From Streptomyces sp. KMM 9044 (GTDB lineage: Bacteria; Actinomycetota; Actinomycetes; Streptomycetales; Streptomycetaceae), in NCBI RefSeq assembly GCF_024701375.2, contig NZ_CP113910.1, positions 5,208,001 through 5,272,000 on the forward strand: 64,000 bases of DNA, written 5' to 3'. Both the position numbers and the translations under genes were made by a program. This document shows positions 17,235 to 27,973 of this stretch, piece by piece; position 1 is the stretch's first letter, and each line of letters opens with the position of its first letter. The notes below the pieces were generated by a model. That model did not search any database and was not told the DNA's origin. It worked only from the letters and a program-made list of their open reading frames with translations.

Positions 17235-17241
17235 CGGAGAC

Positions 17242-18072
17242 ATGACGGTGCACCCCACGACCTCGACCCCGGCCCCGCTCAGCAGCCGGCCGCCCGGGCA
17301 CGGGGCGTCCGGCGGGAGCGGCCGGCGCCCTCCGTTCCCGCCACCCCCGGCCCTCGTCGTGGTGGCCCACGGCAGCCGTGATCCACGCGCGCTGAGTACC
17401 GTACGGGCGCTCCTGGACCGCGTCCGCGCGCTCCGCCCCGGTCTGCCGGTGCACCTCGGGCACATCGAGCTGAACGAGCCGCTCCTTCCCGACACCCTCG
17501 CCGGTCTGCACGCGCGGGGGACCGGTTCCGCCGTACTGGTGCCGCTGCTGTTCGGCCGCGGCTACCACGTCAAGCAGGACATCCCCGAGACGGCCGCCGC
17601 GTCGCCGCTGCCCACGCGCGTGGCCGCCCCGCTCGGCTCGCACCCGCTGCTCGTCGACGCGCTGCACGCCCGCCTGACGGAGGCCGGCTGGCGGACCCCG
17701 GCCGACGGGGCGACCCGCCGGGCGAGCGCGGTCGTGCTGGCCGCCGCCGGGTCCCGCGACCCCGAGTCGCGGACCGACACCGCCCGCACCGCCGACCTGC
17801 TCGCCCAGCGCCTCGGCGTCCCCGTGGTCCCCGCCTACGCCTCCACGGCCGCCCCCACCGTCTCCGAGGCCCTGCGCGCCCTCGCGGCCGAAGGCCGTCG
17901 CCGGGTGGCCGTCGCCTCCTGCTTCACCGCACCCGGCCGCTTCGCCACGGAGTGCGCGGCGGCCTCCCCCTGGGTCACCGCGGCCCCCCTCGGCACCCAC
18001 CCCGCCATGGCCCGCCTCCTCCTCCACCGCTACACCCAGGCCCGCACGGCGCCCGTCCTGACTCCCGCATGA
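17242..18072 (+). CDS. CbiX/sirohydrochlorin chelatase-like protein
   Basis: A 276-residue protein with two CbiX-type halves. The first is ALVVVAHGSRDPRALSTVRA ... GHIELNEP ... VLVPLLFGRGYHVKQDIPE, with the metal-site His in AHGSRD and GYHVKQD. The second half (AVVLAAAGSRDPESRTDTAR) has Ala in place of the first His, so one active site is expected. The likely reaction is insertion of Fe2+ into sirohydrochlorin to make sirohaem, the NirB cofactor. The shared GlnR-like promoter supports this over cobalt chelation. GGAGA just before the ATG could serve as a ribosome-binding site, but it is only 1 nt away, which fits a leaderless start better. Confidence 0.85.
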   Translation: MTVHPTTSTPAPLSSRPPGHGASGGSGRRPPFPPPPALVVVAHGSRDPRALSTVRALLDRVRALRPGLPVHLGHIELNEPLLPDTLAGLHARGTGSAVLVPLLFGRGYHVKQDIPETAAASPLPTRVAAPLGSHPLLVDALHARLTEAGWRTPADGATRRASAVVLAAAGSRDPESRTDTARTADLLAQRLGVPVVPAYASTAAPTVSEALRALAAEGRRRVAVASCFTAPGRFATECAAASPWVTAAPLGTHPAMARLLLHRYTQARTAPVLTPA

Positions 18073-18250
18073 CACGGAGGTCCACGACAGCGCCCCGTCC
18101 AGGGGTGCGCGGGGCCCGGCCCGGGACCAGGACAGCCCCGTACCCGCCGACTGCCCGTCCGGCCCCGCCCGGCGCCCCGCGCAGCCCGGCGCGGCGCGGC
18201 AGCCCTCCGTGCGTCCCTCGGCCGTCACCGCGTACCCGTAGTGTCGAGAC

Positions 18251-19597
18251 ATGGCAGGCACCCCCACCCCCACCCCCACCGGCCCTCCGGCTCAGGCGCA
18301 CCCGCGGCAGAACCACACCCCGCCCCCCGGCTACGACCCGGGCTCGGCCGCCCGCTGGGCCGCCGAGCCCGACAAACGTCCCGGGCGTACCGCCTTCCAG
18401 CGCGACCGCGCGCGCGTGCTGCATTCCTCGGCCCTGCGCCGCCTGGCCGGCAAGACGCAGGTCGTCACCCCCGGAGCGGCCAGCCCGGTCTGGGACGCCA
18501 GCCCCCGCACCCGCCTCACCCACTCCCTCGAATGCGCCCAGGTGGGCCGGGAACTCGGTGCCGCCCTCGGCTGCGACCCGGACCTCGTGGAGGCCGCCTG
18601 CCTCTCCCACGACCTGGGCCACCCGGCCTTCGGCCACAACGGCGAACAGGCGCTGAACCTGTTCGCCGAGGACTGCGGTGGCTTCGAGGGCAACGCCCAG
18701 TCGCTGCGCCTGCTCACCCGCATCGAACCCAAGCGGTTCCTCACCGACCCGGAGAGCGGCGACGTCGTCAGCGTCGGCCTCAACCTCACCCGCGCCACCC
18801 TCGACGCCGCCACCAAGTACCCCTGGGCGCGAGGCGCCCACCCCACCGACCCGGCCTCCCCGAAGTTCGGTGTCTACGAGGACGACCGCCCCGTCTTCGA
18901 CTGGGCCCGCGAGGGTGCCCCCGAGGGCCGTACCTGCTTCGAGGCCCAGGTCATGGACTGGGCCGACGACGTCGCCTACTCGGTGCACGACGTGGAGGAC
19001 GGCCTGCACGCCGGCCACATCGACCCCAACTGCCTGCACGCCGAGCCCGAACGGCAGGAGATCTTCGCCGTCGCCGTCGGCCGGTACGCCGGCGCGGGCA
19101 CCGATCCGGCGGAACTCGCCGAGGCGCTCGACCGCCTCCTCGCCCAGGAGTGGTGGCCGCACGGCTACGACGGCACAGCGGTGGCCCAGGCCCGCCTCAA
19201 GGACGCCACCAGCCAGCTCATCGGCCGCTTCTGCCTCGCCGCCGAGGGCGCCACCCGGGAGGAGTTCGGCAGGGGCCGTCTCACCCGCTACGGAGCCGAG
19301 CTGGTCGTCCCCAGGAGCATCCGTACGGAGTGCGCCGTCCTCAAGGCGGTCGCCGACCGGTACGTCATGCAGCGCGCCGAGCAGGAACAGCTCCGCGTCG
19401 ACCAGCGGATCGTCGTCCTCGAACTGGCCGAGGCGCTCACCGCCCGTGCCCCCGAAGGCCTGGACCCGCAGTTCCGCACCCTGTTCACGCAGGCCCCGGA
19501 CGACCGAGCCCGCAAGCGGGTGATCGTCGACCAGATCGCGTCCCTCACCGACGCCTCGGCCCGCTCGCTTCACGCCCGCCTCACTGGGCAGGCGTGA
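18251..19597 (+). CDS. dgt: Deoxyguanosinetriphosphate triphosphohydrolase
   Basis: A 448-residue HD-domain enzyme that splits dGTP to deoxyguanosine and triphosphate. Metal ligands are visible: His in [17 protein letters not shown] and the HD pair in [19 protein letters not shown]. Asp in [20 protein letters not shown] completes the site. The start region [18 protein letters not shown] is a family signature. The first 30 residues are a Pro/Thr-rich extension (PTPTPTGPP). The C-terminal domain (about 330-448) is the HD-associated region. It lies 178 bp after the chelatase gene on the same strand. Confidence 0.92.
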   Translation: MAGTPTPTPTGPPAQAHPRQNHTPPPGYDPGSAARWAAEPDKRPGRTAFQRDRARVLHSSALRRLAGKTQVVTPGAASPVWDASPRTRLTHSLECAQVGRELGAALGCDPDLVEAACLSHDLGHPAFGHNGEQALNLFAEDCGGFEGNAQSLRLLTRIEPKRFLTDPESGDVVSVGLNLTRATLDAATKYPWARGAHPTDPASPKFGVYEDDRPVFDWAREGAPEGRTCFEAQVMDWADDVAYSVHDVEDGLHAGHIDPNCLHAEPERQEIFAVAVGRYAGAGTDPAELAEALDRLLAQEWWPHGYDGTAVAQARLKDATSQLIGRFCLAAEGATREEFGRGRLTRYGAELVVPRSIRTECAVLKAVADRYVMQRAEQEQLRVDQRIVVLELAEALTARAPEGLDPQFRTLFTQAPDDRARKRVIVDQIASLTDASARSLHARLTGQA

Positions 19598-19749
19598 AGC
19601 AGACATGAGGGAGTACGGCACCGGGGGGCACCGGAGACGGGTGCTTGCCCGAAGGTGACCCTCCGTGGCCTGATCGGGTCACTCCCTCTTCCGGCATCAC
19701 TCTGTGTGCGGGACGCTCGCACATGGCGGCACTCAAGAGGAGGCATCAC

Positions 19750-21015
19750 GTGGTCGACGCGGATCAGACATTCGTCATCGTCGGAGGAGGCCTGGCGGGC
19801 GCGAAGGCGGCCGAGACGCTGCGGGCGGAGGGATTCACCGGCCGGGTCCTGCTGATCTGCGACGAACGGGACCGCCCGTACGAGCGGCCGCCGCTGTCCA
19901 AGGGCTTCCTGCTCGGCAAGGAGGAGCGCGACAGCGTCTTCGTGCACGAGCCCGCCTGGTACGCGCGCCACGACATCGAGCTGCACCTCGGCCAGACCGT
20001 CGACGCCGTCGACCGCGCCGCGAAGACCGTCCGCTTCGGCGAGGACGGCACCACCGTCCACTACGACAAACTGCTGCTGGCCAACGGCTCCGAGCCCCGC
20101 CGCCTGGACATCCCGGGGACGGACCTCGTCGGCGTCCACCACCTGCGCCGCCTCGCGCATGCCGAGCGGCTCAAGGGCGTCCTGGCCTCCCTCGGCCGGG
20201 ACAACGGCCACCTGGTGATCGCCGGCGCCGGCTGGATCGGCCTGGAGGCCGCCGCGGCGGCCCGCGAGTACGGCGCGGAGGTCACCGTCGTCCACCGCGG
20301 ACCCACCCCGCTGCACTCCGTCCTCGGCCCCGAGCTCGGCCAGCTCTTCGCCGACCTGCACAGCGGGCACGGCGTCCGCTTCCACTTCGGCGCCGCCCTC
20401 ACCGGGATCACCGGCCAGGACGGCGTCGTCCTCGCCGCCCGCACCGACGACGGCGAGGAGCACCCGGCGCACGCGGTCCTCGCGGCGATCGGCGCCGCCC
20501 CGCGCACCGGCCTCGCCCAGGCGGCGGGCCTGGACCTCGCCGACCCCGCGGACGGCGGCGGCATCCGGGTCGACGACCGGCTGTGCACCTCCGACCCCGA
20601 CATCCACGCCGCCGGTGACGTCGCCTCCTTCCCGCACGCCCTCTTCGGCACCCGGCTGCGCGTCGAGCACTGGGCCAACGCCCTCAACGGCGGCCCGGCC
20701 GCGGCCCGCGCGATGCTCGGCCGGGAGGTCACCTACGACCGGGTCCCGTACTTCTTCAGCGACCAGTACGACCTGGGCATGGAGTACTCCGGCTGGGCCC
20801 CGCCCGGCTCCTACGACCAGGTCGTGATCCGGGGCGACGCGGGCAAGCGGGAGTTCGTCGCCTTCTGGGTGAAGGAGAGCAGGGTGCTGGCCGGCATGAA
20901 CGTCAACGTGTGGGACGTCACCGCCCCGATCCAGCGGCTGATCACCTCCCGGACCCAGGTGGACACGGACTCCCTGGCGAACCCACGCGTCCCACTGGAA
21001 AGCCTGGTCCCCTGA
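19750..21015 (+). CDS. Ferredoxin reductase-like FAD-dependent oxidoreductase
   Basis: A 421-residue flavoprotein of the putidaredoxin/rhodocoxin reductase type, which moves electrons from NAD(P)H to a ferredoxin. Motifs are TFVIVGGGLAGAKAAETLRA (FAD), YERPPLSKGFLLG (family hallmark), VIAGAGWIGLEAAAAAREYG (NAD(P)H), DIHAAGDVASFPH (FAD) and VEHWANALNGGPAAARAMLG. GTG 19750 is chosen because GAGGAGG lies 6 nt upstream and the FAD motif follows closely. No ferredoxin gene is adjacent. It is followed by a terminator hairpin whose loop marks the start of the 137-bp repeat array. Confidence 0.88.
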   Translation: MVDADQTFVIVGGGLAGAKAAETLRAEGFTGRVLLICDERDRPYERPPLSKGFLLGKEERDSVFVHEPAWYARHDIELHLGQTVDAVDRAAKTVRFGEDGTTVHYDKLLLANGSEPRRLDIPGTDLVGVHHLRRLAHAERLKGVLASLGRDNGHLVIAGAGWIGLEAAAAAREYGAEVTVVHRGPTPLHSVLGPELGQLFADLHSGHGVRFHFGAALTGITGQDGVVLAARTDDGEEHPAHAVLAAIGAAPRTGLAQAAGLDLADPADGGGIRVDDRLCTSDPDIHAAGDVASFPHALFGTRLRVEHWANALNGGPAAARAMLGREVTYDRVPYFFSDQYDLGMEYSGWAPPGSYDQVVIRGDAGKREFVAFWVKESRVLAGMNVNVWDVTAPIQRLITSRTQVDTDSLANPRVPLESLVP

Positions 21016-21125
21016 CGGCCGGCGGAGGCCGCGCGCCCCGACGGCCGGGGACACCGGCGCTCAGGCGTTCGGCCTCGGCCCCGTGGCCGCCGTCCGGCAG
21101 GACCGTGTGCCGTACCCCCCGGCGG

Positions 21126-21161
21126 ACACCCGCGCCCCGTCGGCCGCCGGGGCGCGGGTGT
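21126..21161 (+). terminator. Terminator hairpin of the ferredoxin reductase-like gene
   Basis: A 13-bp perfect stem (21126-21138 with 21149-21161) and a 10-nt loop, 110 bp past the stop. The right arm lies inside the first copy of the 137-bp repeat. Confidence 0.55.
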
Positions 21162-21549
21162 CCCGGCCGGCTGAGGCGCCTGCATGCTGTCGGCCGGCCG
21201 GCGGAATGCCTGTGCTCCTGTGGGCCGGTGGGGACATGGCTGTTTCCGTCGGCCGGCCGGGGCGCCCGTGTTTCGGTCGGCCGCCGGGGCGCGGGTGTCC
21301 CGGCCGGCTGAGGCGCCTGCATGCTGTCGGCCGGCCGGCGGAATGCCTGTGCTCCTGTGGGCCGGTGGGGACATGGCTGTTTCCGTCGGCCGGCCGGGGC
21401 GCCCGTGTTTCGGTCGGCCGACGGGGCGCGGGTGTCCCGGCCGGCTGAGGCGCCTGCATGCTGTCGGCCGGCCGGCGGAATGCCTGTGCTCCTGTGGGCC
21501 GGTGGGGACGCCGGCACTTCCGTCGGCCGGCCGGGACGCACGGCCCCGC
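21139..21549. repeat. Three tandem copies of a 137-bp repeat upstream of dnaG
   Basis: Copies begin at 21139, 21276 and 21413, each with GTCGGCCG, and have a period of exactly 137 bp. Copies 1 and 2 appear identical. Copy 3 has one substitution early and diverges in its last about 45 bp. The period is not a multiple of 3, so the array does not encode a protein repeat. Each unit carries several CGGCCGGC palindromes. The array lies 90 bp before the dnaG start. No gene is supported between 21016 and 21639. Confidence 0.9.
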
Positions 21550-21639
21550 GGGCATCCGCACCCCGCCGACGGGGAACCGCACACCGGCGGGGCGGGTGCC
21601 CCGGGGCCGGCTGTCGGCGGACCGCCGTAGACTTCACGC

Positions 21640-23580
21640 GTGGCTGGGCGGATCAACGACGAGGACGTGAAGGCGGTACGGGACGCGGTCCCGATCGACG
21701 CCGTGGTGTCCGAGTACCTCCAGCTCAAGGGTGCGGGCGGCGGGAACCTCAAGGGCCTGTGCCCCTTCCACGACGAGAAGTCGCCCTCCTTCCAGGTGAG
21801 TCCGAGCAAGGGGTTCTTCCACTGCTTCGGCTGCCAGGAGGGCGGCGACACCATCACGTTCGTGATGAAGATCGACCACCTCTCCTTCTCCGAGGCGGTC
21901 GAGCGGCTCGCCGCCCAGGCCGGCATCACCCTGCGCTACGAGGAGGGCGGGTACAACCCCGCCCACCAGCGCGGCGAGCGCATCCGTCTGGTCGAGGCCC
22001 ACCAGATCGCCGCCGAGTGGTACACGGAACAGCTCGCGACCTCCGCCGAGGCGGACACCGGCCGCACCTTCCTCGCCGAGCGCGGCTTCGACCAGGGCGC
22101 CGCCCAGCACTTCTCCGTCGGCTACAGCCCCCAGGGCTGGGACCACCTCACCCGCTTCCTGCGCGGCAAGGGCTTCACCGACAAGGAGCTGATCCTCTCC
22201 GGCCTCTCCCAGGACGGCCGCCGCGGTCCGATCGACCGCTTCCGCGGCCGCCTGATGTGGCCCATCCGAGACATCGCCGGCGACGTCGTCGGCTTCGGCG
22301 CCCGCAAGCTCTACGAGTCGGACAACGGACCGAAGTACCTCAACACCCCCGACACGGCGATCTACAAGAAGTCCCACGTCCTCTACGGCATCGACCTGGC
22401 GAAGAAGGACATCGCGAAGTCGTCCCGCGCGGTCGTCGTCGAGGGGTACACCGACGTCATGGCCTGCCACCTGGCCGGGGTCACCACCGCCATCGCGACC
22501 TGCGGCACCGCGTTCGGCACCGACCACATCAAGATCCTGCGCCGGCTGCTGATGGACAACGGCTCGGCCCGAGTGATCTTCACCTTCGACGGTGACTCGG
22601 CCGGACAGAAGGCGGCCCTGCGCGCCTTCGAGGACGACCAGAAATTCGCCGCCGAGACCTACATCGCCATCGCGCCCGACGGCATGGACCCCTGCGACCT
22701 GCGCCTCGCCAAGGGCGACGACGCGGTCGCCGACCTCGCCGAACCACGCACCCCGCTCTTCGAGTTCGCGCTGCGCCACATCGTGGGCCGCTACGACCTG
22801 GACACCCCGGCCGGCCGGGCCGCCGCCCTCGACGAGGCCGCCCCCGTCGTCGCCCGCATCAAGAACAGCGGCGCCCAGCACGAGGTCGCCGTCCAGCTCG
22901 CGGGCATGCTCGGCATCCTCGACACCCAGTTCGTGGTCAAGCGGGTGGCGCAGCTCGCCCGCTGGGCCCGCGACCGCGGCGGAAAGGGCCCCGCCCCCGA
23001 CCGGCAGCAGCGCGGCGGGGGCGGCGGTGGTAGCCCGCAGCAGTACGGCTCCGCCCCGGCACCGGCCCTCCCGCGCGGCCCCGCGCTCAACCTGCGCAAC
23101 CCCGTCTTCGCCACCGAACGCGAACTGCTCAAGCTCGCCCTCCAGCGCCCCGAACTGGTCTCCCCGGCCTTCGACGCGTATGGCCTCGACGAGTTCACCG
23201 CCCCGGTGTACGCGGCGGTGCGCCAGGCCGTCCTGGACGCGGGCGGCGCCGAATCCGGCGTCCCCGACCCGCAGGACTATCTGGTCCGCGTCCGGGAGGC
23301 CGCCCCCGACGACGCCGTCCGTGCCATGGTCACCGAACTCGCCGTCGAGGCGATCATGCTGCACCGGGGCGTCAAGGAGGTCGACGAGACGTACGCGGGC
23401 GCCCAGCTGGTCACCGTCCGCCGCCGCGCCGTCGAGCGCCGCATCCGTGAGATCACCGGCCGGCTGACCCGCGTCGCCTCCCAGGGCGACCCGGCCGAAC
23501 TGGCCTCCGTGCAGAACGAACTGTGGGTCCTCCAGCAGTACGACCAGGCCCTGCGCGAACACGGCGCGGCGGCGCTGTAG
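21640..23580 (+). CDS. dnaG: DNA primase
   Basis: A 646-residue primase that makes RNA primers at the replication fork with DnaB helicase. The CHC2 zinc-binding domain has C41, H44, C62 and C65 (LCPFHDEKSPSF ... FFHCFGCQEGGD). The catalytic core contains RFRGRLMWPIRDIAGDVVGF, then the TOPRIM domain (VVVEGYTDVMACHLAGV near 265; FTFDGDSAGQKAALRA near 308) with its acidic metal ligands. A Gly-rich linker (residues about 455-470) leads to the C-terminal DnaB-binding domain. The GTG at 21640 gives the normal start of actinobacterial DnaG (AGRINDEDVKAVRDAVPIDA). It is followed by an HrdA-type sigma factor gene, as in other Streptomyces. Confidence 0.97.
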   Translation: MAGRINDEDVKAVRDAVPIDAVVSEYLQLKGAGGGNLKGLCPFHDEKSPSFQVSPSKGFFHCFGCQEGGDTITFVMKIDHLSFSEAVERLAAQAGITLRYEEGGYNPAHQRGERIRLVEAHQIAAEWYTEQLATSAEADTGRTFLAERGFDQGAAQHFSVGYSPQGWDHLTRFLRGKGFTDKELILSGLSQDGRRGPIDRFRGRLMWPIRDIAGDVVGFGARKLYESDNGPKYLNTPDTAIYKKSHVLYGIDLAKKDIAKSSRAVVVEGYTDVMACHLAGVTTAIATCGTAFGTDHIKILRRLLMDNGSARVIFTFDGDSAGQKAALRAFEDDQKFAAETYIAIAPDGMDPCDLRLAKGDDAVADLAEPRTPLFEFALRHIVGRYDLDTPAGRAAALDEAAPVVARIKNSGAQHEVAVQLAGMLGILDTQFVVKRVAQLARWARDRGGKGPAPDRQQRGGGGGGSPQQYGSAPAPALPRGPALNLRNPVFATERELLKLALQRPELVSPAFDAYGLDEFTAPVYAAVRQAVLDAGGAESGVPDPQDYLVRVREAAPDDAVRAMVTELAVEAIMLHRGVKEVDETYAGAQLVTVRRRAVERRIREITGRLTRVASQGDPAELASVQNELWVLQQYDQALREHGAAAL

Positions 23581-23834
23581 GCAGTCCGTAACCGCCGGGT
23601 CACCGCGCGGAAGCAAAAAGTCGTCGCACGCCCCTCGTGGGGAGGATGTGCCGTACCCCACACTGGGGTGCGGTACCCGAGTCCTCGGAGCGCGGCCGAC
23701 CCGTCCCCGGCGGGTCGCGGACCCCCGCGGCTGCGCTCGTCGCGTACGGGACGAACAGCGGCGAGGCCGCCGACTCCGTCCCCGAAGTACCGCTGCCGCC
23801 CCCCTCGGCAGCGATCATCCTGGAGGTCGCCCCG

Positions 23835-24983
23835 GTGCAGACCCAGATCCAGACCCTCGCCCAGTCCGCCGCGCGTACGGCCGGTGCGCGGCCCGACGCG
23901 GACGTCCTGGTGGCGGTGCCCGCGCAGAGCCGGGCCGCACATCACCCCGAGACGGAGGGCGAACCCCCGTCCGAGGATCTTGAACCGGGGGGCCCGGCGG
24001 CGGCCTCGGACCCCGTGGACCCCGCGGACCCGGTGGAGGCGGCCCCGCCGCCGGTGCGTGCCGAGTCAGGCAGCGCCTCCTCGGACCTGTTCCGCCAGTA
24101 CCTGCGGGAGATCGGCCGCATCCCGCTGCTCACCGCGGCCGAGGAGGTCGAGCTCGCCTGCCGTGTCGAGGCCGGACTGTTCGCCGAAGAGAAGCTGCGG
24201 CTCGCCTCCGACCTGGACAGCAGGCTCGCCCTCGACCTGGACCGGCTCGTCGTCATGGGCCGGATGGCCAAGCGGCGGCTGATCGAGGCCAACCTGCGGC
24301 TCGTCGTCTCCGTCGCCAAACGGTACGTGGGCCGCGGGCTGACCATGCTGGACCTGGTGCAGGAGGGCAACCTCGGCCTGATCCGGGCCGTGGAGAAGTT
24401 CGACTACGCACGCGGCTACAAGTTCTCCACCTACGCCACCTGGTGGATCCGCCAGGCCATGTCCCGCGCGCTCGCCGACCAGGCCCGCACCATCCGCGTC
24501 CCCGTGCACGTCGTCGAACTCATCAACCGCGTCGTCCGCGTCCAGCGCCGCATGCTCCAGGAGCGAGGCCGTGAACCCACCGCGGACGAGGTCGCCGCCC
24601 AGCTCGGCCTGACCCCCGAGCGGGTCGGCGAGGTGCTGCGGCTCGCCCAGGAACCCGTCTCCCTGCACGCCCCGGTGGGCGAGGAGGACGACGTCGCCCT
24701 CGGCGACCTCATCGAGGACGGCGACGCCGCGAGCCCCGTCGAGTCGGCCGCGTTCCTGCTGCTGAGGGAGCACCTGGAGGCGGTCCTGTCGACGCTGGGG
24801 GAGCGTGAGCGCAAGGTCGTCCAACTCCGCTACGGCCTGGTCGACGGACGGCCCCGCACCCTGGAGGAGATAGGCCGCATCTTCGGCGTCACCCGCGAGC
24901 GCATACGCCAGATCGAGTCCAAGACCCTCGGCAAACTCCGCGACCACACCTTCGCCGACCAACTGCGGGGCTACCTGGAGTGA
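23835..24983 (+). CDS. hrdA: RNA polymerase sigma-70 family factor, HrdA type
   Basis: A 382-residue primary-like sigma factor (group 2). A variable, Pro/Ala-rich N-terminus of about 80 residues precedes region 1.2 ([20 protein letters not shown]). Region 2 ([20 protein letters not shown] ... [17 protein letters not shown]) binds the -10 element and core enzyme. Region 3 begins at [13 protein letters not shown]. Region 4 has the -35-binding helix-turn-helix ([20 protein letters not shown]). GTG 23835 follows GGAGG by 8 nt; an ATG at 23637 is in frame but gives low-quality sequence. The name rests on its position next to dnaG, as in S. coelicolor, and hrdC/hrdD paralogues cannot be excluded from sequence alone. 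Confidence 0.85.
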   Translation: MQTQIQTLAQSAARTAGARPDADVLVAVPAQSRAAHHPETEGEPPSEDLEPGGPAAASDPVDPADPVEAAPPPVRAESGSASSDLFRQYLREIGRIPLLTAAEEVELACRVEAGLFAEEKLRLASDLDSRLALDLDRLVVMGRMAKRRLIEANLRLVVSVAKRYVGRGLTMLDLVQEGNLGLIRAVEKFDYARGYKFSTYATWWIRQAMSRALADQARTIRVPVHVVELINRVVRVQRRMLQERGREPTADEVAAQLGLTPERVGEVLRLAQEPVSLHAPVGEEDDVALGDLIEDGDAASPVESAAFLLLREHLEAVLSTLGERERKVVQLRYGLVDGRPRTLEEIGRIFGVTRERIRQIESKTLGKLRDHTFADQLRGYLE

Positions 24984-25308
24984 GGCCGAGGCCATGGCGG
25001 CGATCGTCCGCTCGTGGCTCGGGTCCATGCGCACCACGGACCACAGGCGTAGAGGGAGTACGCGTTTTCACCGACGCCGAACCCGCCGCATTCTGCCGTC
25101 GTCCTCAACACTGTTGCGTTTATGTCCGTGAGCGGTTCGCAAGTCCGTGCTCGAAGAACGTGACGGTGGCGTGGACGGTGTAGTTCTGGCTGGTCGTGGG
25201 GTGTTGTCCAGGGTGACTCTGGTGCGCAATTCCTGACTGTGCGTCTGGTGGTTGCGGCATGATCGTTCCTGCGGGCGTTTCCTCCGTCTACGGCCGCAGG
25301 GGTGAGAG

Positions 25309-27045
<1,737 letters not shown>

Positions 27046-27231
27046 CCAACGGAATTGCGCACCAGAGTCCAGGGTCCCGGCAAAGTCGCCCTGTAGCGCT
27101 GTGACGTGGGGTTTTGTGGTGGGGTAGAGGCGCGCGGGCGTGTTCCGGTCCGGTTGGATGGAGGTTCCTACGCCGTACCGTCCGACCAGGGGATCACGCC
27201 CGCGCCATGTCATCGTCTCTCATCCCCGCGC

Positions 27232-27350
27232 CAGGGCCCCGGCAAAGTCGTTGATCATGCCGTCAGGAACAGATTGATGGGGCGGTCGGTGTCGCGTGCG
27301 TGATGCCGTAGGGCGGCGGCGATGTTGTGGTGGCCGTCCAGGCGGAGCAC
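27232..27350 (-). pseudogene. Terminal remnant of an ISAs1-family element
   Basis: The minus strand encodes RLDGHHNIAAALRHHARDTD followed by RPINLFLTA and a stop at 27255-27257, the conserved C-terminus of ISAs1-family transposases. It is followed outward by the terminal sequence CAGGGCCCCGGCAAAGTCG at 27232-27250, which shares its outer bases with the ends of the intact ISAs1 element at 62054. The rest of the transposase is missing upstream, where an RHS gene fragment begins. Confidence 0.65.
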
Positions 27351-27409
27351 TTACGGGGAGCAGCCATGGTCGGCATCCTTCCGGGTCTTCGATGTCTCCA
27401 TCAAACCCG

Positions 27410-27840
27410 GGGCGATTCAGCTGTGTTCCTGCATCGGTGCCGGTGGTGCCTGGGGCCCCCTGCTTGGCAACCCGGCCTTGGTCGTCGTACTGCGTGGTGG
27501 TGATGGCGAGGCCGGCCGGGTCTTGGACCACCTGGGTGGGCAAGCCCTTGGCCCAGTCGTAACCGACTGTGGTCAGCTGCGCATCCGCCATGACGGCCGG
27601 GTGCTCACGGACCTGGGCGCCTTCATTTGTGCTGGTGATCTGGTTGCTGGTGACTGCGTTGTCGCCTGCGGGACGGCCCTCGTCGTAGCGTTTGCTGGTC
27701 CAGCTCCGTGCGATGACGGAGGTGCCCTTAGCCACGAGAGTGGTGTTGCCCGACTGCAGGTCCTTGACCAGTTCGACACGGCCGAGCGGCCCGAACTTCT
27801 CTCGTTCCTGAGTGCCGCTGTCGTCAGAAGCCGTATTCCT
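27410..27840 (-). pseudogene. Fragment of an RHS/YD-repeat gene
   Basis: The minus strand encodes EREKFGPLGRVELVKDLQSG, TSVIARSWTSKRYDEGRPAG, QVREHPAVMADAQLTTVGYD, WAKGLPTQVVQDPAGLAITT and QYDDQGRVAKQGAPGTTGTD. The order and spacing match the N-truncated RHS gene at 39150-43389 (residues FAPLRRIDLTADLKSG to HDAQGRVIKQLQPG), so this is an internal slice of a paralogue. It is cut on one side by an ISAs1 remnant and on the other by an IS5-type element, with no start, core end or toxin. Confidence 0.75.
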
Positions 27841-27913
27841 ATCGATCATGGATGCGGTTCTGATCGAACACCGGGGTTGGCCGGGTGATTTCGGGTCACG
27901 GAGCGCATGAAGA

Positions 27914-27973
27914 CAGGGCCTCCTGCGCAGCACGAGGGGTGTTGAGTCCAAACCGTGCGCCCCGGAGGCCCTG
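27914..27973 (+). promoter_or_regulatory. Hairpin sequestering the ribosome-binding site of the IS5-type transposase
   Basis: CAGGGCCTCC (27914-27923) is exactly complementary to GGAGGCCCTG (27964-27973), which contains the GGAGG ribosome-binding site and abuts the ATG at 27974. Transcripts entering from outside would fold this site closed, while transcripts starting inside the loop would not. Such protection against read-through is known for some insertion sequences; its use here is inferred. Confidence 0.5.

Noticed and set aside
4467..18072. A biosynthetic gene cluster
   Set aside because: No polyketide, peptide or terpene synthase is present. The genes form a nitrate/nitrite assimilation neighbourhood with unrelated neighbours.
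21139..21549. CRISPR array
   Set aside because: Repeat units are 137 bp, directly adjacent and without unique spacers, and no cas genes are nearby.
20942..21637. Open frames through the 137-bp repeat array
   Set aside because: The repeat period is not a multiple of three, so every frame stays open by shared composition. No coding motif or ribosome-binding site supports a protein.
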